A DNA stretch of 64,000 nt from Galeruca laticollis (lineage: Eukaryota; Arthropoda; Insecta; Coleoptera; Chrysomelidae). The notes beneath the pieces are model-generated. The model ran no database searches. It was given only the letters and a program-made list of their open reading frames with translations, and was not told the origin of the DNA. The stretch spans positions 266,283,709 to 266,347,708 of the forward strand of contig OY998175.1 in NCBI GenBank assembly GCA_963921935.1, written 5' to 3'. Shown in pieces: positions 10,115 through 19,264 of the stretch (position 1 is the first letter of the stretch; every line of letters starts with the position of its first letter). The position numbers and the translations under genes were made by a program.

Positions 10115-11377
10115 TCAATTTAGAGTCTTAACTATTTCTGTGAGGGGAAAATACTCCATTACGCAATCATGTATTATAACACAATATACTTTGGTGTTTT
10201 CGGGGAAACCAATGTTTGCTTCAATATCAAGTTTTACATCGACTGTGGACGATTTCATACTTTCTTCCTGTTTTGAGCAATCAATAACAAACAATATATG
10301 TTTCTTGAAAGAAGAATAATCCAACAGAGGACGCTTCTGTGCTGAATTCATATAGCTAGGATAAAATTCGGTATAGTTGAAATAGGCTTCATTGTAGTCG
10401 TTTTTAGTAAAATCCAACTGCATTCTTTCATTAGGCCAATATTCACCATTTAACGATAGTAGAATACTTTGAATGTCAGCGTTGTCGAATAGGGTGGGAT
10501 CGGTTTTATTGTTGTCACGTTTGTTGGTTTGAAAGAAAACAATAACATAACGAGGTCTTTCGACTGAAGTTGTAGTTTCTACAACCCAAACTTCACGTCT
10601 AGCATTTCTGGTAATTGCAGGCAGCTCGTGTATCTCCCACTTTCTAAATGGAATAACTATAGGATGATCCTTTTGAATGGCCTTCATGAGTTCCAACTTA
10701 ATATCATCATTAGGATAAATGTATTTGATCTTTAATTCAATGTTGGCAATGTTGATGTAAACGGTTGTAGTGGAAACTGTACCAGAAACGTTTTTTTCCG
10801 TGATTAGCACACAATCGTTATCGTTTCGAGCTCGAACCAAACGTATTGTTTGTCGTCCACACGTAATCATAGGATAGTCGATGAAAATGTTGAAAATATG
10901 CTTAAGAGGAATTTGAAGGTTAAATTATTTGTCGATAGAATTTAGAATGGGGTCTTTAGGATAATTCCACCCTGCTTTAGCCATATGATTGGAATCTTCT
11001 TGATTGTAGCACGTCATGGCACGTACAGCGCTAACGATTCCAGGATCTCGAACAGTTTCCATCTCTCTCGCACTTTCACTATATGTACATGAATCGAAAA
11101 GGAAAGCACCAACATTATTTGCCAGCTTCACATCACCTCCTCCTTGCAGATTGAGTGATCCTTTAATACACAACAAAGTTTCATTCATTGCAAAAAACGA
11201 ATCAACTTGATTGATGCTGAATTCCACAATGTCATTGCAACTGAACGATTTGATGAACGGAGCATATGTTCTGTACTCAGCTTTGCGAATCGATTCATCG
11301 AAACTAGGCTTACGATGAATATCAAACATCGGAGGCACATCCTCCATACGAGTACGTTTTACATACTTAGTTGTCAT
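10115..11377 (-). pseudogene. Polinton major capsid protein (double jelly-roll), one in-frame stop
   Basis: Two collinear ORFs in the same frame (11377-10925 and 10870-10115) are separated by one TAA at 10925-10927 and 18 sense codons. Together they cover about 420 residues. The N-terminal half has FLFDSCTYSESAREMETVRDPG, a hallmark of Polinton capsids. The C-terminal half has ELPAITRNARREVWVVETTT, RPRYVIVFFQTNK and LLSLNGEYWPNERMQLDF, typical of the second jelly roll. The protein would form the pseudo-hexameric facets of the virion. The start ATG overlaps the stop of the upstream small ORF (ATGA). Known Polinton capsids have the same order of landmarks. Only the single stop separates this from an intact ORF. 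Confidence 0.85.
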
Positions 11378-11550
11378 TTTTGTTGTTGTTGTCGCTGTTT
11401 TTCTTTCAACAGAAAGCCTATAGATTGCAAAAACAATTTGTTGGCAAATGTAAGTCGTTGTCGCTGCTGATGTTGCTTTGAAGAATGTTGCGTAACTAAT
11501 GACGTTGAATGTGCAGCAGAACGCCTTTTATGATTAATTATCAATCCCAT
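11374..11550 (-). CDS. Small basic protein, 58 aa, between penton and capsid genes
   Basis: ATG at 11548-11550 gives MGLIINHKRR, then a Ser/Thr/Gln/His-rich stretch, LTFANKLFLQSIGFLLKEK and a QQQQK tail. The stop TGA (11374-11376) overlaps the capsid ATG (ATGA) and the start lies inside the last codons of the penton gene (stop 11541-11543). The frame is intact although its neighbours are damaged. Overlap at both ends argues strongly for a real translated gene in the late virion cluster. It is basic and short, like core or DNA-condensing peptides of related viruses, but I cannot assign a function. Confidence 0.7.
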   Translation of the reverse strand: MGLIINHKRRSAAHSTSLVTQHSSKQHQQRQRLTFANKLFLQSIGFLLKEKQRQQQQK

Positions 11551-12245
11551 CTGTTGCTTCTCGCTCTAAGTTCCAGCACCAGAGTGCTCCTTTCACCACG
11601 AAAGTTTATAGGATGACCGTCTGGGTCCACAGCCAACACTGTAATGTTGGTTATTTCACGTTGCGGTATAACGGGTAAATAGAGTAAATTATGCGAAGAT
11701 TCGTCAATAGCGTACCCAGGATCCACTTTCATGATAAATTCGTAAATAGTATGAGCAGGTCTGTCGGCGTCGAAGGCCCCCGTGGTAATGTTACATTCGA
11801 AGCGTATGCTGGATACTTTTATTATTTTAACGGGTAGATCTGAAGAGTACCACTGTTTGGGTTCGAGCATCTCTGCAGAAAATCCTAATATCTCTCCTAG
11901 ACTGTTGTGTTGTGCAAACGAAATTCTATATTTACTGAAAATCATGCATTGCAACGTATTATTGTTGGGTTTTACTGCAAATATAGTTTCAGGTCTGAGT
12001 GAATTGTTGTCACCCAACTTGTCGAGTATATACGTTCCAATATCGGCGATTTCGTAACATCCTGTAGGTAAATCGAAACTTTGTAGCTCGTTGTTGTCGT
12101 CATAGTAGTAAAACTTGCAATTTTCAATGTTTGGTATGCTATGGTATGAGTGAAATGAACGCAGCGCTATTTCATAGTCTTTCTCCGGATGGAGCACAAT
12201 AGGTGTAGGTGGTTGGAAGGTGAATACGTGATTTGTACTGTTTGT
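11541..12245 (-). CDS. Polinton minor capsid (penton, single jelly-roll) protein
   Basis: The reading frame is open from the TGA at 12246-12248 down to TGA at 11541-11543. The first ATG is at 12197, but conserved-looking sequence (HVFTFQPPTPIVLHPEKDY) lies upstream of it, so the true start is unresolved and may involve a lost ATG or a small intron. Landmarks are YEIALRSFHSYHSIPNIENC, TGCYEIADIGTYILDKL, NNNTLQCMIFSKYRISF, SLGEILGF, SSIRFECNITTGAF, HTIYEFIMKVDPGYAI and PINFRGE. This order is diagnostic of the Polinton penton family, which occupies the capsid vertices. No internal stop or frameshift is seen. It sits directly upstream of the small basic ORF and the major capsid gene. Confidence 0.82.
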   Translation of the reverse strand, partial: TNSTNHVFTFQPPTPIVLHPEKDYEIALRSFHSYHSIPNIENCKFYYYDDNNELQSFDLPTGCYEIADIGTYILDKLGDNNSLRPETIFAVKPNNNTLQCMIFSKYRISFAQHNSLGEILGFSAEMLEPKQWYSSDLPVKIIKVSSIRFECNITTGAFDADRPAHTIYEFIMKVDPGYAIDESSHNLLYLPVIPQREITNITVLAVDPDGHPINFRGERSTLVLELRARSNRWD

Positions 12246-12307
12246 TCACTCTCAACAGCTGTGACATGATGACTGATGTAAGTCGACGTATGAAGGCCGT
12301 TCAAATA

Positions 12308-12310
<3 letters not shown>

Positions 12311-12339
<29 letters not shown>
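12311..12339. repeat. (CA)n microsatellite
   Basis: A 29-bp AC dinucleotide run between the penton and protease genes of the Polinton. Confidence 0.95.
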
Positions 12340-12341
<2 letters not shown>

Positions 12342-12388
12342 GACTTTACAAGATTTATTTGACATACAAAATACATTTCAAGAGTTAT

Positions 12389-12742
12389 TTAATGCGCGTT
12401 GAAATAGAAAACAAGCTGCTTGAGAACTGGCAGGACCATCCCAATGTGTTGTCCAATCGGGGCGGTTGTAGTGAACGGAGCNNNNNNNNNNNNNNNNNNN
12501 NNNNNNNNNNNNNNNNNNNNNNNNNNNNNNNNNNNNNNNNNNNNNNNNNNNNNNNNNNNNNNNNNNNNNNNNNNNNNNNNNNNNNNNNNNNNNNNNNNNN
12601 NNNNNNNNNNNNNNNNNNNNNNNNNNNNNNNNNNNNNNNNNNNNNNNNNNNNNNNNNNNNNNNNNNNNNNNNNNNNNNNNNTATATAATTTTGCATAATG
12701 TGCAATATCGGTGTCGTACAGTGGACGATTCGGTAGCTTCAT
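12389..12742 (-). CDS. Polinton adenain-like cysteine protease, mostly inside an assembly gap
   Basis: The ATG at 12740-12742 overlaps the stop of the PLA2-domain gene (ATGA). The first 20 residues (MKLPNRPLYDTDIAHYAKLY) resemble the start of Polinton PRO proteins (MSLPN...LTN-D-I-x-R-YAK). The sequence then enters 200 unknown bases. On the far side the same nominal frame reads IGQHIGMVLPVLKQLVFYF and stops at 12389. That end could correspond to the catalytic Cys-Gly-His region but lacks a visible Cys-Gly-His, and its frame depends on the true gap length. The family matures virion proteins. Identity rests on the N-terminus and on position. Confidence 0.5.
   Translation of the reverse strand: MKLPNRPLYDTDIAHYAKLYXXXXXXXXXXXXXXXXXXXXXXXXXXXXXXXXXXXXXXXXXXXXXXXXXXXXXXXXXXXXXXXXXXXAPFTTTAPIGQHIGMVLPVLKQLVFYFNAH
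12482..12681. other. Assembly gap (200 N)
   Basis: A run of exactly 200 N, possibly a fixed-size placeholder. It hides most of the Polinton protease gene. Confidence 1.
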
Positions 12743-13481
12743 CGCGAGTTTTTTGGCTTTTTCAAATACAGTCCAAATCCTCGACCTCCAGCATACTTTT
12801 TCAGATATAAGCCATTTCCAACATGTTCCATAGCCTTATTATGACGTATATCTTCTTCCAATTTCTTTCGAGCATTATTAGCATCAATGACGGTCTTTGC
12901 AACTCCTGCAGCTCCACCCGATAACGCTTCAAGAGCCGTCAACTTGCATTCGTCAATAAGTGATTTAGCTGCTCTTAGGGCGTACATAGCAGTCTGTTTT
13001 AGAGAGGTTCCTTTTTTCATGGATTTCCTCACTATCGCAACCAAATTTCGATGGAAGGAACGTCGTTTGTTTGAGCCCATCCCCAACTTTCGTTTAACCT
13101 TCATGCCGCCCATACCAAGTAATGCAGCACTCTTTTTTCCCAGAGTAGCGTCTTTTGATTTAACTCGATCCCAAGCTTTATCTTCCGACTCCTTATCTGC
13201 TTTGTGACGTTCTTCAAGAGACTTGTTTTGCGAATATGCAATATCGTGCTGTTTACAAGCGTTGTCTAAAGGATTAATACCAACTTCACCACGTGCCAGG
13301 CGTTTTTGTAACTTTGTTCCTGCTGTAAATGGAGAGAGAGAGAGTATAAGTCTTTAACAGTTAACAAGTTATAGTCATGTGATCACTTACGTCCAAAATA
13401 ATTGTAGGTGGGTAAATGAAGTTCAATTGGTAATTTATTGATTAGAGAATTTAAAAGACCTTCTCCCTCAAACACCAACAT
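12739..13481 (-). CDS. Polinton virion protein with N-terminal phospholipase A2 domain, one intron
   Basis: Exon 1 is 13391-13481 (ATG at 13479-13481) and exon 2 is 12739-13322. The 68-bp intron (13323-13390) has GTAAGT at its start and TTACAG at its end, and splicing joins the codons for the calcium loop YFGPGTKLQKRLARG. The active-site helix ACKQHDIAY follows with His56-Asp57. This pairing (GPGT loop plus HD-x-x-Y) is that of the PLA2 domain in parvovirus VP1 and in Polinton proteins, where it helps a particle cross membranes. After residue about 90 comes a basic and Ala/Gly-rich part (LSGGAAGVAKTVIDA) and a C-terminus with two GLYLKK repeats, as in Polinton virion proteins sometimes called PW. 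The frame is intact throughout, at 224 residues. Confidence 0.83.
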
Positions 13482-13551
13482 TGAGACTGATCTGAAGAGA
13501 TGTGATGTCATCCATATATATTGAAAACACTTTGATTGTACTCACCACAAG
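13482..13551. promoter_or_regulatory. Divergent promoter between virion and ATPase gene blocks
   Basis: Only 70 bp separate the ATG of the minus-strand virion block (13481) from the ATG of the plus-strand ATPase (13552). The spacer contains a TATA-like CATATATAT at 13513-13521. Short divergent spacers with TATA elements are consistent with a bidirectional promoter, but no transcript evidence is available. Confidence 0.45.
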
Positions 13552-14237
13552 ATGAAGATCGTTCAACAAGAACAGACGCTACCCATTGAAAATCTGGATT
13601 TTACATCTAAACCAAGTGTTGGTAAACATGGAAAACTACTACCAAATTCATTTCGGGCCATCATCTGCGGTCCTAGCGGGTGTGGAAAAACAAACGTCAT
13701 GTTATCACTTTTATTCAATCCAAATGGCGCTGAATTCAAAAATGTTTACGTCTATTCCAAGTCATTGTTTCAACCGAAATATCAGTTGTTGCAGAAGTAC
13801 TAGGAGAAGTTAAAGGTGTTGGTTATTTTCCATTTAAAGATAATGAGGAAATTGTTAGTCCGGGCAAAGCGAGATCCAACTCGATATTCATATTCGATGA
13901 TGTCGCTTGCGATGGTCAACAGAAAATTCGGGAATATTATTCAATGTGTAGGCACAGAGACATTGATGCGGCCTACTTATGTCAAACATATTCGAAGATA
14001 CCTGAACAGCTCATACGAGACAATTGTAATATGATTGTGTTATTCAAGCAGGATGAAATTATCCTAAAACATATATTTGATGAGCATGTGTCACCAGATA
14101 TGTCATTTGAAGAATTTAAAAAGATTTGCTCTGAATGTTGGTCGTCCGACAACTATGGAACATTGGTGATTGTGAAGGATTTCGCTTTGAATAGCGGCAG
14201 GTATCGTAAAGGCTTCGATAAATATATAAATGTGTGA
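13552..14237 (+). pseudogene. Polinton genome-packaging ATPase (A32/FtsK-HerA type), one frameshift
   Basis: The N-terminal piece (13552-13803) carries Walker A GPSGCGKT at residues 40-47 after PNSFRAIIC. A frameshift near 13797 moves the sequence into the frame ending at 14237, which contains GVGYFPF, Walker B SIFIFDD, ACDGQQKIREYYSMCRHRDIDAAYLCQTY (described only by landmarks) and the sensor-like Asn/Gln region. These are the landmarks of the pATP protein that pumps DNA into capsids. The only lesion I see is the frameshift. The stop at 14235-14237 is 33 bp before the next gene's preferred ATG. Confidence 0.9.
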
Positions 14238-14269
14238 GCCAAGTGTACATGCTACTAGTCTACATCATC

Positions 14270-15344
14270 ATGTCCGACGATACGGTTGCAATTGCTCTGC
14301 GTAAGAAAAAAGTTAGTGAATTGGCGAGATGTATTCGCAAAAAATATTTAGCTTTGAAATTGGGAAAATCGGAGCACGGTGAGTCTCTAAATAAACTATT
14401 TAAACCGAAATCCGCACCACTAAAGGAAATCGTTAAATCCTCAAAGTCACTACAAAAAGCTCTAGTTTCAAATTTTACTCTCAAAGAGGAGCCGAAGAAG
14501 GAGAAGGAAGAAGGCAAAGAACCTGCTACTACACACGACAATGACGATGATGTATTTACATCGTTTCTCGAATCAAAACCAGTAGAGACGGATGAATCGG
14601 GAAATATCGTACGTTATGATGACGATGATGATGATGATGAAGAGTTGCGACCCAACGTTACACGTGAAGCCATTGAAGATCATTTGGATCAATACCCTTC
14701 AATTGGTCGGGAATATATTGAAGACTATTTTCGGGGAGATGATAACATTGATAGGAATTATGGTCCTACATACAATGATGATATCGGTTGGATGTTGGGT
14801 CAACGTCGAATTGCGTTCGATTGAAGAACTGGTAATATAAACGTGCTACATGATAGTGAAAAAGAGGCTGGATACTTGCCTGGAACTTTTATTTTACAAC
14901 GATCCTCAATATAAAGAGGAAGATTTGAAAAATTACAAAAGTCTACTAACTCTTACCAAAGTTCATCTCGATGCACGTAATCGTCTGAAAAGTTTCAGGA
15001 CAGATAAATATCACTACATTATTAAGCCTCTCTTTGCGGCTAGATCAAAATCAACTCCATCAACTATTGGTAGTGGTAGTAGTAGTAATAATATAATCCG
15101 ACCTCCATCAGCTCGAATATTAAAGAAACTACAACCTATTCAAAGTCCATCATATACTAATGAGGGAAAGGGACTTTTGTTATACAAGGAAAAACCGATA
15201 AAATACATTTTTTGGGACGATCCAAATGATTTGGTTGAACGTTTAAAATTGCTGATTGCATCCAAGGAGGCAGGCAACACATCCAACGACAACGAAATAG
15301 TTGCCATCATAAATGAACTAAGGGAAGCTGATATAATAGAATAA
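14270..15344 (+). pseudogene. Polinton-associated acidic protein (DUF8207-like), frameshifted
   Basis: ATG at 14270 (MSDDTVAIALRKKKVSEL) opens a 184-residue ORF to 14824. It has a basic N-terminus, a Lys/Glu-rich linker, a run of seven Asp residues and a domain start (IGREYIEDYF, NYGPTYNDDIGWMLGQ). A frameshift at about 14820-14850 continues the protein in the frame of 14850-15344: LDTCLELLFYNDPQYKEEDL, KYHYIIKPLF, a Gly/Ser linker and IKYIFWDDPNDLVERLKLLIAS ending NELREADIIE. In related insect proteins these two parts are continuous, a family I recall as DUF8207. Its function is unknown. Position between ATPase and integrase suggests a virion or genome-associated role. Confidence 0.65.
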
Positions 15345-15370
15345 TCAAAAACTGTCTATTCATTTCAATC

Positions 15371-16063
15371 ATGTCTATCGATAAGTTTGGACACCGACGT
15401 CGTCATGCTAATGAACGGCTTATTAAACCGTATATGCCGAAAGTAGCATATCCACATACTCCGGGCGGAAATATTGATGCTGAAAATTTGAAAATCTGTA
15501 ATTTGAAGATGCCAACCACAAATACTGATGCCCTTAATAAACTTTATGTAGATGATAAACTTCAAAATTTACCACTGGCGCAGCAACATAATAATGATAT
15601 GCACAATCTGGCAATAGACCTCGACAATGTAAGAAGCGACATGCGCAAATCGCAAATATTTTTGGCAAATATACCGCCATTGCAAAATAAAATAGAAGAA
15701 ATTGAAGAATTTATTTCGAGAAATCCACCTACAGCAGGTCTGCATATGGCTACTAAAAAATACGTTGACGATAGCATAACAACGGCCAAATACTTTATTC
15801 GAAAAGAATTTGAAAATGCTGATGAAGATTTACGTAAACAATTAGACATAGATTCAAATGGTGTTCGTACAGATTACTTATTAAAATTATCGTAAATGAA
15901 TGACGCGTTGACGAGAAATGCAAGTCAATATACTGATTCTATGAATCTGAATCTAGAAGGTATAATCGAATTGAAGAAAGAAATTACTGATTTGAATAAG
16001 AACGTTAGAGGTATTGTTAACAATATTGCAACGTTGAATATACAAAGTCGTCTTAATCAATAG
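15371..16063 (+). pseudogene. Polinton-associated coiled-coil protein, one in-frame stop
   Basis: ATG at 15371 begins MSIDKFGHRRRHANERLIKP, then a domain with NIDAENLKICNLKMPTTNTDAL and LYVDD, then long heptad-rich helices (KSQIFLANIPPLQNKIEEIEEF). A TAA at 15893-15895 is followed in the same frame by 55 more codons (MNDALTRNASQYTDSM to RLNQ, stop 16061-16063) that continue the coiled coil. I read this as one protein with a nonsense mutation, though a separate small ORF starting at the ATG at 15896 cannot be excluded. The IDKFG opening and the CNLK-x-P-x-x-x-x-DA motif recur in insect Polinton proteins. A fibre- or spike-like role is a guess from the fold. Confidence 0.6.
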
Positions 16064-16086
16064 GAGATGAAGATAAAGAGCAGTAG

Positions 16087-16981
16087 TACAGTGTGATACA
16101 CGCAAGTATCATTATTGCATCCAACGAGAAGCAACAGCTTGTAAACGAACTCCACAAACCGATACGTAGAAATTATCCACACAGACGAACAATTATCAAA
16201 GGTATAGATGATTTATGGCAAATGGATTTAGCCGAAATGCGACCTTACGCTCATCAAAATAAAAAAGACTGACGAAGAGCTAACTCGTGCATTCTCGGAC
16301 ATTCTCGCACACGCAGGTCGAACACCCAAAAATCTTCAATCGGACCAAGGAACGGAATTTTACAACAACAAGTTTCAACAATTAATGAAAAAACATGGAA
16401 TTAATCACTATAGCGTGTTTAGTACGAAAAAAGCTGCAATGGCCGAACGAGTAATACGATCATTGAAATCAAAACTATATAAACATTTCAGTTTAAATGG
16501 CACCTACAAATGGATATATATTCTACCAGAAATTACAAACGAATACAATAATACAAAGCATTCAACTACCAAGTATAAGCCCTCCCAAGTCAATAAATCC
16601 AACTAAGAAGCTATTTTAAACCAAACCTATAAACATCTAAAGATTGTGGGAGCACGAAAATTCAAAGTCGGTGATATTGTTCGTATAAGCAAGTCGAAGC
16701 ATGCCTTTGAAAAAGGATACACGCCCAATTGGACCACAGAACTATTCAAAATCGTTAAAGTGAAAATAACCAATTCCGCCACCTATTTGCTTGAGGATAT
16801 GTATGGAGTACCAATCAGTTGAGGGTTTTACGAGGAAGAGCTGCAGAAAAAGTCAATTCCAGACATTTACTTGGTGAAAAAGGTACTTAGAAGAAAAGGC
16901 AACAAAATGTACGTTAAATGGTTTGGATTAGACAAAAAGCATAATAGTTGGATAGAAAACACAGATGTTGTTGTTGTGTAA
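16087..16981 (+). pseudogene. Polinton integrase (retrovirus-like DDE) with chromodomain, defective
   Basis: The catalytic core landmarks are present: LVNELHKPIRRNYP, first Asp in DDLWQMDLAEM, second Asp in NLQSDQGTEFYN, and Glu in KAAMAERVIRSLK. About 40 residues normally found between the first and second Asp are missing at roughly 16260-16275, together with a frameshift. Nonsense codons follow at 16604-16606 (TAA) and 16820-16822 (TGA). The C-terminus has KVGDIVRIS (SH3-like) and a chromodomain, IYLVEKVLRRKGNKMYVKWFG through WIENTDVVVV, as in Polinton c-int. The gene would insert the element with 6-bp staggering. No start ATG is seen upstream of the first motif. Confidence 0.9.
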
Positions 16982-17238
16982 CCCCTTGTTGCTTATTGCC
17001 TGCGGCACTTAGAGAATTTATATATTTCTATAAACCATTGTAAATGATTTAGATGATGTAATGAATTGATTAATTGACAATATTGTGTTTTTATTTCCTC
17101 TTGTCCTTCTCACGTCACGTGAGTCGTTTGAAGAATTTACTAAACAAAATTTTGGCTAATAAAACACTTTTTCTTAAAATTACTATATATATTTTCATTG
17201 ATACATCATAAGGATATTACAAACTTAGTATTACATTT

Positions 17239-18768
17239 TCATTGATATATATTTATAATTTTGTGTAACAGAGTTTTTAATTGATTCAATAGCGTATCTT
17301 CAGGGCAGGGTACTCCAAATAGGCTCCAAGTAAACGGTTCCGCATCAACAACTTTACGGATATATTCGCTGTATTTGTAATATATGTCTTTGTAGAAAAA
17401 GTAAATGTGACCATCCGTATAGCAAAATGCGGACGTTACACCTTCGGAAACTCCTGGAAAGACATCATGCAAATATCTTATTTTGAGAGTATGTCCTTCT
17501 GAATTAAATTCAATGTAGAAATTGTTATTGTACAGCAGATACATCTGTCCGCTATTGGTTTGAAATAGGGCATTAATTACGGCATATCGGGGTATGAGAA
17601 GCGGAAAAGAGTCGTGTATATTTAAATTTGGAAATGCGGCTGCATAATATTGATTGTTGCTGAACGTAACTAAATCCCCCACGGTGTTTTGGAACACGTG
17701 AGAGACATTTGAGGATGCCAGTTCTTTTGGTAGGTAATCAACAATTAATTCTGGGGTTTTTGGTATATGCATATCGTTTAAATCTAGTCTCCATAAATAT
17801 TTTTCGTGGCCCACATACATTCTATAGTTTGGAAAAAGTGGAGCCATTGCGAGAAACATAAAGTCCGGAGTGCAAATTTCACACAGGTTCTTATTAGTTC
17901 CTCCTCCTCTTTCGATTGACACAATTCTTCTTCCGGGTTCAGGTCGTAGCGTAAATGTCGTCCTCGTCGTCGCCGCCGTAGCATTGAAAGTAGAATTTTT
18001 TTCGTACGCCCCATACAAAGCTATCATCCCGTTCTTATCGTCTTCATCCAGTTCTACTCTATCCATTTGATACCAAGGGTACATGATGGCTGATTTAACT
18101 TGGCTATGTGCTAAGCCGATAGCGTGTCCAATTTCGTGAAATAAAACCATTAAAAAACTGACCATCCCTTCTGGAACGTCGGAATCATCTCCAAAATACC
18201 AGTTTTGGTCGATATCTAGATGAATTTCAATACATTTAGTACTATATGGGTTGGGATAATAAGAGTGACCCAACACACCATTACCAAGATCGAATGGACA
18301 TTGATCAATTCCATGACAGTCGCTTCGAAAATAGTGCTTTCTATTGGTGAGGGTTATAGTGATGTCTGGTTTTATTTTAGCAATTTCCACATTTTCAAAC
18401 TTCAAATTGGATGCTGATTGCCATGTATCAAAAGCAAGCTTCGCTGTTTTTAAATGCGTGTCGGTAGCTTGCGGAAAATACCAAAGTAATTCTGTTTTCT
18501 TCCATTTTGTATGTATAACATAATTAATATCGCCCTTTATGCATCGAGGTCTCTTCATCAAATCAATAGTTTCTTTATTAGGCGTTCCATCCACAGGAAG
18601 ATTATATTTTTTTTGAAAATTGATAAGAACGGCTTCAAAGTCAGTTAATGGATTTTGACTTGAATTTATGTAACCATACTTTTCGAAAAATGATCTAGCA
18701 TACGACACATCATTTTCGGTTCATGAAGCTCTAGTAACTAGGATCAATACGGATATACTTTTCAACAT
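17239..18768 (-). pseudogene. Secreted-type matrix metalloproteinase carried by the Polinton, one premature stop
   Basis: The ATG at 18766-18768 gives a signal-peptide-like MLKSISVLILVTRAS, then TGA at 18721-18723, then an uninterrupted 493-codon frame to 17239. Domains in order: propeptide with peptidoglycan-binding-like fold (FFEKYGYI, FQKKYNLPVDG), cysteine switch PRCIKGD (canonical PRCGxPD is altered but Cys is kept), catalytic domain with zinc site HEIGHAIGLAH (about residues 211-221) and Met-turn SAIMYP, a Thr-rich linker, and a four-blade hemopexin domain bounded by Cys residues (CEICTPDF and VPCPEDT). The full length of 509 fits animal MMPs. The gene is intronless, has no poly(A) tract, and lies wholly inside the element next to the right TIR. 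MMP genes are known in some insect viruses, so capture by a virus-like element is plausible. Confidence 0.93.
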
Positions 18769-18772
18769 CTTG

Positions 18773-18788
18773 AATGATACTTATCATT
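18773..18788. promoter_or_regulatory. 16-bp palindrome just upstream of the MMP start
   Basis: AATGATA-CT-TATCATT, perfect arms of 7, ends 5 bp before the MMP ATG. It could be an operator-like site or mRNA leader hairpin. It could also be chance in AT-rich DNA. Confidence 0.3.
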
Positions 18789-19264
18789 AGAGGATACAAA
18801 AACGTTATTTTATATTTTTTTCTAATTGATACGATAAAATTAGAACATATTCGTTATTTATTTCCTGTTATCAGTTATTGTGGTTTTTGATATTTCACAT
18901 TGTTAAAATGTGTTGTTTTTTCATCAATTATAAATGTAGCTAATATAATATTTCTTAAAATTGAATAACGTACACATCACAATTATACTTTCGCATATAT
19001 TAATTTTCATGACTACACCCCAGTATAATGAATTTATTCTCTACATTCTTTTTTACTCCACCGTATATGGTGAATATCAAATTCTGTGTATGAATATAAT
19101 ATGTTCTATTCGTCAGCAATACAGCAAAATTTAATTTTAAACCTTGTGGTAAAAAGATAGAGGATTATTGAAAACATGTTTACAAATTTTAATAATTTTA
19201 ATATTGATATTTCTACATAATGAAAATGAAAGTTTAACAATTTTTATTAAAACAAATGTGGTTA

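Noticed and set aside
17239..18768. MMP as an ordinary host gene overlapping the transposon by chance
   Set aside because: It is intronless, fully inside the TIRs, has its own start and stop within the element and no flanking host exons. A processed retrocopy is also disfavoured because no poly(A) tract follows the stop.
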